Under the pieces are notes generated by a model, which did no database searches, was not told where the DNA came from, and saw only the letters and a list, made by a program, of their open reading frames with translations. Source: Candidatus Eiseniibacteriota bacterium (lineage in GTDB: Bacteria; Arandabacterota; Arandabacteria; JAGLYR01). Taken from it: a stretch of 9,633 bases of DNA. Positions 6,705 to 9,633 of the stretch are shown here, piece by piece (the stretch's first letter is position 1; every line of letters begins with the position of its first letter). The translations under genes and the position numbers were made by a program. The stretch covers positions 1-9,633 of the forward strand of contig JAGLYR010000082.1 in assembly GCA_023132135.1 (NCBI GenBank). Direction: 5' to 3'.

Positions 6705-6708
6705 TCAG

Positions 6709-6747
6709 GGAAGAGACGTAAATAGTAAATCGTAAATGGGGGGAGGC
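6709..6747 (+). repeat. 39-bp direct repeat, copy 1, containing a GTAAATN heptamer array
   Basis: This 39-bp segment matches 6832-6870 with a single mismatch (A6724 versus G6847). Its core is three 7-bp units, GTAAATA, GTAAATC and GTAAATG (6718-6738), flanked by GGAAGAGAC and a run of six G including the last base of the array. After this copy an extra GGGGGAGGC precedes the shared AAGGAAG. Confidence 0.88.
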
Positions 6748-6796
6748 GGGGGAGGCAAGGAAGTAGGGGCCTATTCCAATGCAGTTCTCCGAGCGC

Positions 6797-6817
6797 CATT
6801 TACCATTTACAATTTAC
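6797..6817 (-). repeat. Inverted heptamer array between the two direct repeats
   Basis: Three 7-bp units, CATTTAC twice and AATTTAC once, are the reverse complement of the GTAAATN units in the flanking direct repeats. In RNA or single-stranded DNA this array could pair with either flanking array, but only with one at a time. Confidence 0.85.
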
Positions 6818-6831
6818 GGGTGTTGGTCTTC

Positions 6832-6870
6832 GGAAGAGACGTAAATGGTAAATCGTAAATGGGGGGAGGC
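6832..6870 (+). repeat. 39-bp direct repeat, copy 2, overlapping an upstream start candidate
   Basis: This second copy has its heptamer array at 6841-6861. The final unit contains the in-frame ATG at 6859 that would extend the permease by 13 residues. That extension translates repeat DNA, so the gene start is placed at 6898 instead. The gap 6684-6897 holds no gene. Confidence 0.88.
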
Positions 6871-6897
6871 AAGGAAGCTCTGCCCCAAGGGCCGGCC

Positions 6898-8109
6898 ATG
6901 AAATGGTTTGAGTACATCGCAGTCGCACTCTCGGCGGTGCGGAATCACAAGCTCCGCTCAGGCCTGACCGCTCTAGGAATCATCATCGGCGTGGCCGCCG
7001 TTATCACCATGGTTTCCCTTGGGCAGGGCGCGCGGAAGGCGGTCGGCGAGAACCTCCAGTCCCTGGGATCCAATCTTCTCTCCATCCGCCCCGGCAGCCA
7101 GGCTCTGCGGCACGTCCGGATGGGGGAGGGGACGAGTCGGACTCTCAGGGCCGAAGACGCCACGGCTGTTCTGGAATCTCCCTATGTGGCCGAAGCGGTG
7201 CCGGAGTTCTCTGGTGGCGGGCAGCTCAAGCGCGGCAACTCCAACTGGTCCACGCGCATCGTAGGGACTCATCCCGAGCTGGCGCCTGTCCGGAATCTGG
7301 ACCTGGACGAGGGACGGTTCTTCAGTCGCCGCGAAGTATTCTCCTCCGCCCGGGTTTGCGTCGTCGGAAAGACGGTCTACGACAATCTGTTCGGTGGTGG
7401 GTCGGCGGTGGACACATTCATCCGCGTGCGTAACATCAACTTCCGCGTTGTTGGAGTTCTGAGGGAAAAGGGCTATGCGGGATGGTGGAACCAGGATGAT
7501 GTGATCTATGTTCCGCTCACCACCGCTCAGCGGAGACTGTTCGGCGAGGACCATGTGTCCTCCATCAGCGTCCAGGTGTGGGAAACGGGCATGACGGATG
7601 ACGCAATTGTGGATATCGAACGGATCCTGAGGAAGCGTCATCGTCTCCTGCCCGACCAGGACAACGACTTCTACGTCCGCAGCTACGCGGACATCGCCCG
7701 CACTTTCCAGGAAGCCACCGAGACCTTCTCCTACCTTCTTCTCTCCATCGCGCTGGTCTCCCTTCTGGTCGGCGGCATCGGCATCATGAACATCATGCTG
7801 GTGTCGGTGACGGAGCGGACGAAGGAGATCGGGATTCGCAAGGCCATAGGCGCCCGATCCCGGGATATCCGCTGGCAGTTCCTGGCCGAGGCCATCAGCC
7901 TGTGCCTCCTGGGGGGGGGGCTCGGTGTGGTCCTGGGTGTAGCTTCGGCTCAGATCCTGACAAGGGCGGCCCAGTGGAACCTGGAAATCACGTGGCTATC
8001 CATCGCTGTGAGTTTCGGGTTCTCCTTCATAGTGGGCGTCTTCTTCGGATACCTCCCCGCGCAACGCGCCGCTCGCCTCAGGCCCATCGAAGCGCTGAGG
8101 CATGAATAG
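6898..8109 (+). CDS. MacB/FtsX-type ABC transporter permease lacking the ATPase domain
   Basis: From ATG 6898 the protein has 403 residues. It opens with the MacB permease N-terminus (MKWFEYIAVALSAVRNHKLR, then SGLTALGIIIGVAAVITM), placing TM1 at about 22-41. A periplasmic MacB-PCD-like domain spans roughly 45-275. The C-terminal FtsX domain has TM segments near 279-301, 330-352 and 366-386. It carries the conserved ERTKEIGIRKAIGAR (306-320) and ends RAARLRPIEALR. MacB of Escherichia coli carries its ATPase on the same chain (about 650 residues). Here the ATPase is absent and none is encoded in the window, so a separate ATPase elsewhere is required. With the adaptor upstream it should form an efflux or mechanotransmission-type exporter for a peptide, lipid, lipoprotein or drug. 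The ribosome binding site is weak (AAGG seven bases upstream). Confidence 0.92.
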   Translation: MKWFEYIAVALSAVRNHKLRSGLTALGIIIGVAAVITMVSLGQGARKAVGENLQSLGSNLLSIRPGSQALRHVRMGEGTSRTLRAEDATAVLESPYVAEAVPEFSGGGQLKRGNSNWSTRIVGTHPELAPVRNLDLDEGRFFSRREVFSSARVCVVGKTVYDNLFGGGSAVDTFIRVRNINFRVVGVLREKGYAGWWNQDDVIYVPLTTAQRRLFGEDHVSSISVQVWETGMTDDAIVDIERILRKRHRLLPDQDNDFYVRSYADIARTFQEATETFSYLLLSIALVSLLVGGIGIMNIMLVSVTERTKEIGIRKAIGARSRDIRWQFLAEAISLCLLGGGLGVVLGVASAQILTRAAQWNLEITWLSIAVSFGFSFIVGVFFGYLPAQRAARLRPIEALRHE

Positions 8110-8141
8110 AACCAGTCCCCAGCTTCGCCGGGAGTCGACAC

Positions 8142-8171
8142 TTGACGACTTCCATAATCCTGTGCTATAAT
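8142..8171 (+). promoter_or_regulatory. Strong sigma-70-type promoter for the thioredoxin-like gene
   Basis: TTGACG (8142-8147, 5/6) is followed after 18 bases by a perfect TATAAT (8166-8171), with an extended -10 TG at 8163-8164. Transcription would start near 8178, leaving a leader of about 42 bases. The -35 lies in CGACACT-TGACGAC, which faintly resembles the CGACACT heptamers near the right edge. This is the best promoter match I found in the window. It makes the downstream gene independent of the exporter operon. Confidence 0.75.
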
Positions 8172-8219
8172 GCACGTTGTTGAATTCGCAGAGGGTGAAC
8201 CTGCACCAAGGAGAGAAGA

Positions 8220-9302
8220 ATGCGTGTATTGATCGCTCTGGGTTTGTTGGGCATTATGCTGTTCTGTTCGCTGCCGGTGGACGCTGCAGACCGCAGCGTT
8301 GTCATGGAGCACTTCACAAACGCTGGATGCGGACCCTGCTACACCCATGATCCGTGGATCAAGGAGTTCGTGGCCTCACACGAGGACCTGGTCGTGGTTT
8401 CCTACCATGTGTCGTGGCCATGGTCCGGCGACCCGTTCTATCAGGCCAACATCACGGAGAACAATGGGAGGAAGAACTTCTACAATGTCACGGGCGTTCC
8501 TCATATCCGGTTCAATGGAAACCGGGAGCCCGTGTACCCCTACACCGTGAGCAGCCTCGAGGCCCTGTACGCCAGCCTCAATCTCACGTCTCCTGCTGTG
8601 ATCAATCTCTCCGGCACATACACACCGGCCCGAGGGAGCAGGGACGGTTCGGGAACGTTGATTGTCGAAGTGATTGCGGAGCAGAGCTTCGCCGGCGACG
8701 ACAAGAGAATCGTGCTGGCTCTGTGCGAGAACGGGATTCACTACTCGGCGCCCAATGGTATCCAGGATCACTACTGGGTCATGCGGGACATGATCCCGGA
8801 TCACAATGGGATCCCGGTGGACCTCTCGGGGCCGTACCCCGACACGGTCATGATCCAGCAGGACTTCGTCGTTCAGTCCACCTGGAACGCGGACTCCCTC
8901 TACTTTGCCGCCATGCTGCAGATCTTTGGGGGATATAACAAGATCAGGCAAGGCGCCAAGATTGATCTCGGCAAGCTTACGGAGATGACCGATGTCGCGT
9001 CCGGCAGTCAGCCGGTCGGCCTGTCCAGGATTTCCCTTGGCCAGAACTTCCCCAACCCCTGCAATCCGACAACCGTGTTCCCGGTCACGGTTGCCGATGG
9101 AGGACCTGCCAGCCTGACGATCTTCGGTGTCGAAGGTCGCCAGGTGCGAGACGTGTTTGCGGCGCGCCTGACCGCCGGAATCCACAGCATCGAGTGGGAT
9201 GGTCGGGATAACAACGGAGTGCGGGTTGCCTCCGGGATCTACTACGCGCGCTTCGAGGCAATGGATCAGATGAAGGTGCGAAAGCTTGTGGTAATCCGGT
9301 AG
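8220..9302 (+). CDS. Secreted thioredoxin-fold (Omp28-like) protein with FlgD-like/T9SS-like C-terminal tail
   Basis: The 360-residue protein begins with a clear signal peptide (MRVLIALGLLGIMLFCSLPV, cleavage near residue 21-23). A thioredoxin-like domain follows, with VMEHFTNAGCGPC giving the redox pair C37-G-P-C40, and TGVPH (91-95) providing the conserved cis-proline loop. The Omp28-related family shares the 'E.FTN..CGPC' opening. Residues about 130-255 form a middle beta-rich region. The C-terminus (273-360) is a FlgD-Ig-like domain with LGQNFPNPCNPTT, LTAGIHSIEWDGRD, GVRVASGIYYARF and a basic end KVRKLVVIR. This is the type used as a secretion or surface-anchoring tail in FCB bacteria. 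A periplasmic or cell-surface thiol-disulfide role is inferred. ATG 8220 has AAGGAG six bases upstream and a strong promoter. A hairpin terminator follows, so it is monocistronic. Confidence 0.92.
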   Translation: MRVLIALGLLGIMLFCSLPVDAADRSVVMEHFTNAGCGPCYTHDPWIKEFVASHEDLVVVSYHVSWPWSGDPFYQANITENNGRKNFYNVTGVPHIRFNGNREPVYPYTVSSLEALYASLNLTSPAVINLSGTYTPARGSRDGSGTLIVEVIAEQSFAGDDKRIVLALCENGIHYSAPNGIQDHYWVMRDMIPDHNGIPVDLSGPYPDTVMIQQDFVVQSTWNADSLYFAAMLQIFGGYNKIRQGAKIDLGKLTEMTDVASGSQPVGLSRISLGQNFPNPCNPTTVFPVTVADGGPASLTIFGVEGRQVRDVFAARLTAGIHSIEWDGRDNNGVRVASGIYYARFEAMDQMKVRKLVVIR

Positions 9303-9342
9303 CCTGCATTTCTCACCAGCGGCCGGGAGACAGTGCTTCGTG

Positions 9343-9359
9343 CAAGGAAAAGGACATCA
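9343..9359 (+). repeat. 17-bp dispersed repeat, copy 2
   Basis: CAAGGAAAAGGACATCA matches 1396-1412 at 16 of 17 positions. It lies between the thioredoxin-like gene and its terminator. The stretch 9303-9633 holds no gene that I can support, only this repeat, the terminator and inverted-repeat pair, the heptamer arrays and the 21-bp box. Confidence 0.5.
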
Positions 9360-9365
9360 TAACAT

Positions 9366-9392
9366 CGTAGGGGCGACCCGGTGGGTCGCCCT
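9366..9392 (+). repeat. 27-bp inverted repeat, left arm
   Basis: This arm is the perfect reverse complement of 9426-9452. The arm is itself nearly palindromic because it contains the GGGCGACCC/GGGTCGCCC hairpin. The two arms can fold separately into small hairpins or together into one long stem of 27 bp around a 33-base loop. Confidence 0.9.
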
Positions 9393-9396
9393 TTTT
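9371..9396 (+). terminator. Rho-independent terminator of the thioredoxin-like gene
   Basis: A perfect 9-bp GC-rich stem (GGGCGACCC, 9371-9379, with GGGTCGCCC, 9383-9391) encloses a 3-base loop and is followed directly by five T (9392-9396). It lies 68 bases past the stop codon at 9302. The mirror copy at 9427-9451 has no T run on its 3' side in either direction, so only this one looks functional. Confidence 0.82.
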
Positions 9397-9425
9397 CCCT
9401 GCAGGGACTTAAGCCCCCGGAGGGG

Positions 9426-9452
9426 AGGGCGACCCACCGGGTCGCCCCTACG
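9426..9452 (-). repeat. 27-bp inverted repeat, right arm
   Basis: This is the perfect inverted counterpart of 9366-9392. The 33 bases between the arms include the 10-bp palindrome CCCTGCAGGG (9397-9406). The paired layout looks like a small palindromic intergenic element. Confidence 0.9.
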
Positions 9453-9505
9453 GGGCTGGTCAGAGCATAGTCCCGTTTGGCCTGCGGAATTCTGCCCTAT
9501 TTCCT

Positions 9506-9533
9506 CGACACTCGACACTTGTCACTCGTCACA
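9506..9533 (+). repeat. Tandem heptamer array, CGACACT type, four units
   Basis: Four 7-bp units, CGACACT twice, then TGTCACT and CGTCACA, run together. An inverted array of related units lies 25 bp downstream, so the two could form an imperfect stem. Confidence 0.75.
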
Positions 9534-9558
9534 CAGGCAAGGCCGACGTGTAGATCCA

Positions 9559-9586
9559 GTGACAGGTGACCGGGTGACAAGCGACT
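9559..9586 (-). repeat. Inverted heptamer array, GTGACAG type, four units
   Basis: Four 7-bp units on the plus strand, GTGACAG, GTGACCG, GGTGACA and AGCGACT, are roughly reverse complementary to the array at 9506-9533: CTTGTCAC and TCAC words recur on the other strand. The array is followed by 20 bases and then the inverted copy of the 21-bp box. Confidence 0.7.
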
Positions 9587-9606
9587 AGGATTGGGGAATA
9601 CTGCCG

Positions 9607-9627
9607 TCATAGCCTGGGTTATTCAGG
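9607..9627 (-). repeat. 21-bp dispersed box, copy 2 (inverted)
   Basis: On the minus strand this reads CCTGAATAACCCAGGCTATG plus A and differs from 6684-6704 at two positions. Read in this orientation, the box is followed by a heptamer array and then an inverted array, the same order as at 6684-6817. Confidence 0.6.
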
Positions 9628-9633
9628 AATCCC

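Noticed and set aside
6859-6897. Upstream ATG for the permease gene
   Set aside because: The extra 13 residues start within the last GTAAATG unit of a direct repeat and do not match the family N-terminus, which starts cleanly at MKWFEY (6898).
9340-9588. Open frame of 82 codons in the final gap
   Set aside because: It runs through the terminator, both inverted-repeat arms and heptamer arrays, so it is translated repeat DNA and not a gene.

Overview
This window looks like a chromosomal segment of a GC-rich, Gram-negative-type bacterium. It encodes a lipoprotein, a periplasmic membrane-fusion protein with its MacB-type permease, and a secreted protein with a C-terminal FlgD-like/T9SS-like tail (FPNPCNP...). 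That tail is common in the FCB group and in candidate phyla such as Eisenbacteria, Krumholzibacteriota or Latescibacterota. The phylum is inferred from this tail alone. The promoter-like sites I can see resemble the ordinary sigma-70 consensus. I see no rRNA, tRNA, CRISPR array, transposase or phage gene.

Layout from left to right. Positions 1-362 (minus strand) hold the N-terminal third of a PLP-dependent aspartate-type aminotransferase that runs off the left edge. A divergent intergenic region (363-619) carries a candidate promoter for each side. Next on the plus strand are a short QueG-like double [4Fe-4S] protein (620-1360) and a lipoprotein built of three 107-residue repeats (1436-2524). 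Convergent to these is a long minus-strand gene (2542-5169) for a membrane protein fused to a spermidine-synthase-like domain. A second divergent region (5170-5456) leads into a MacA-like adaptor (5457-6683). After a repeat-rich gap comes a MacB/FtsX-type permease without an ATPase (6898-8109). A well-formed promoter then drives a secreted thioredoxin/Omp28-like protein (8220-9302). The window ends in 331 bp of non-coding repeats that includes a strong hairpin terminator.

The adaptor and permease plausibly form one tripartite ABC exporter. Its ATPase and outer-membrane channel are not in the window. The other genes look like independent units.

The most unusual feature is not a gene. Tandem arrays of 7-bp units occur at several places: after the QueG-like gene, in the leader of the fused transporter gene, in the adaptor-permease gap and in the final gap. 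Unit sequences differ between loci but the period is always 7. One array sits inside the transporter coding region as exactly three units (21 bp, seven codons), so the frame is kept. Two of the non-coding arrays share a flanking 21-bp box and an inverted-array layout, which suggests a composite dispersed element resembling the short tandemly repeated repetitive (STRR) heptamers described in cyanobacteria.
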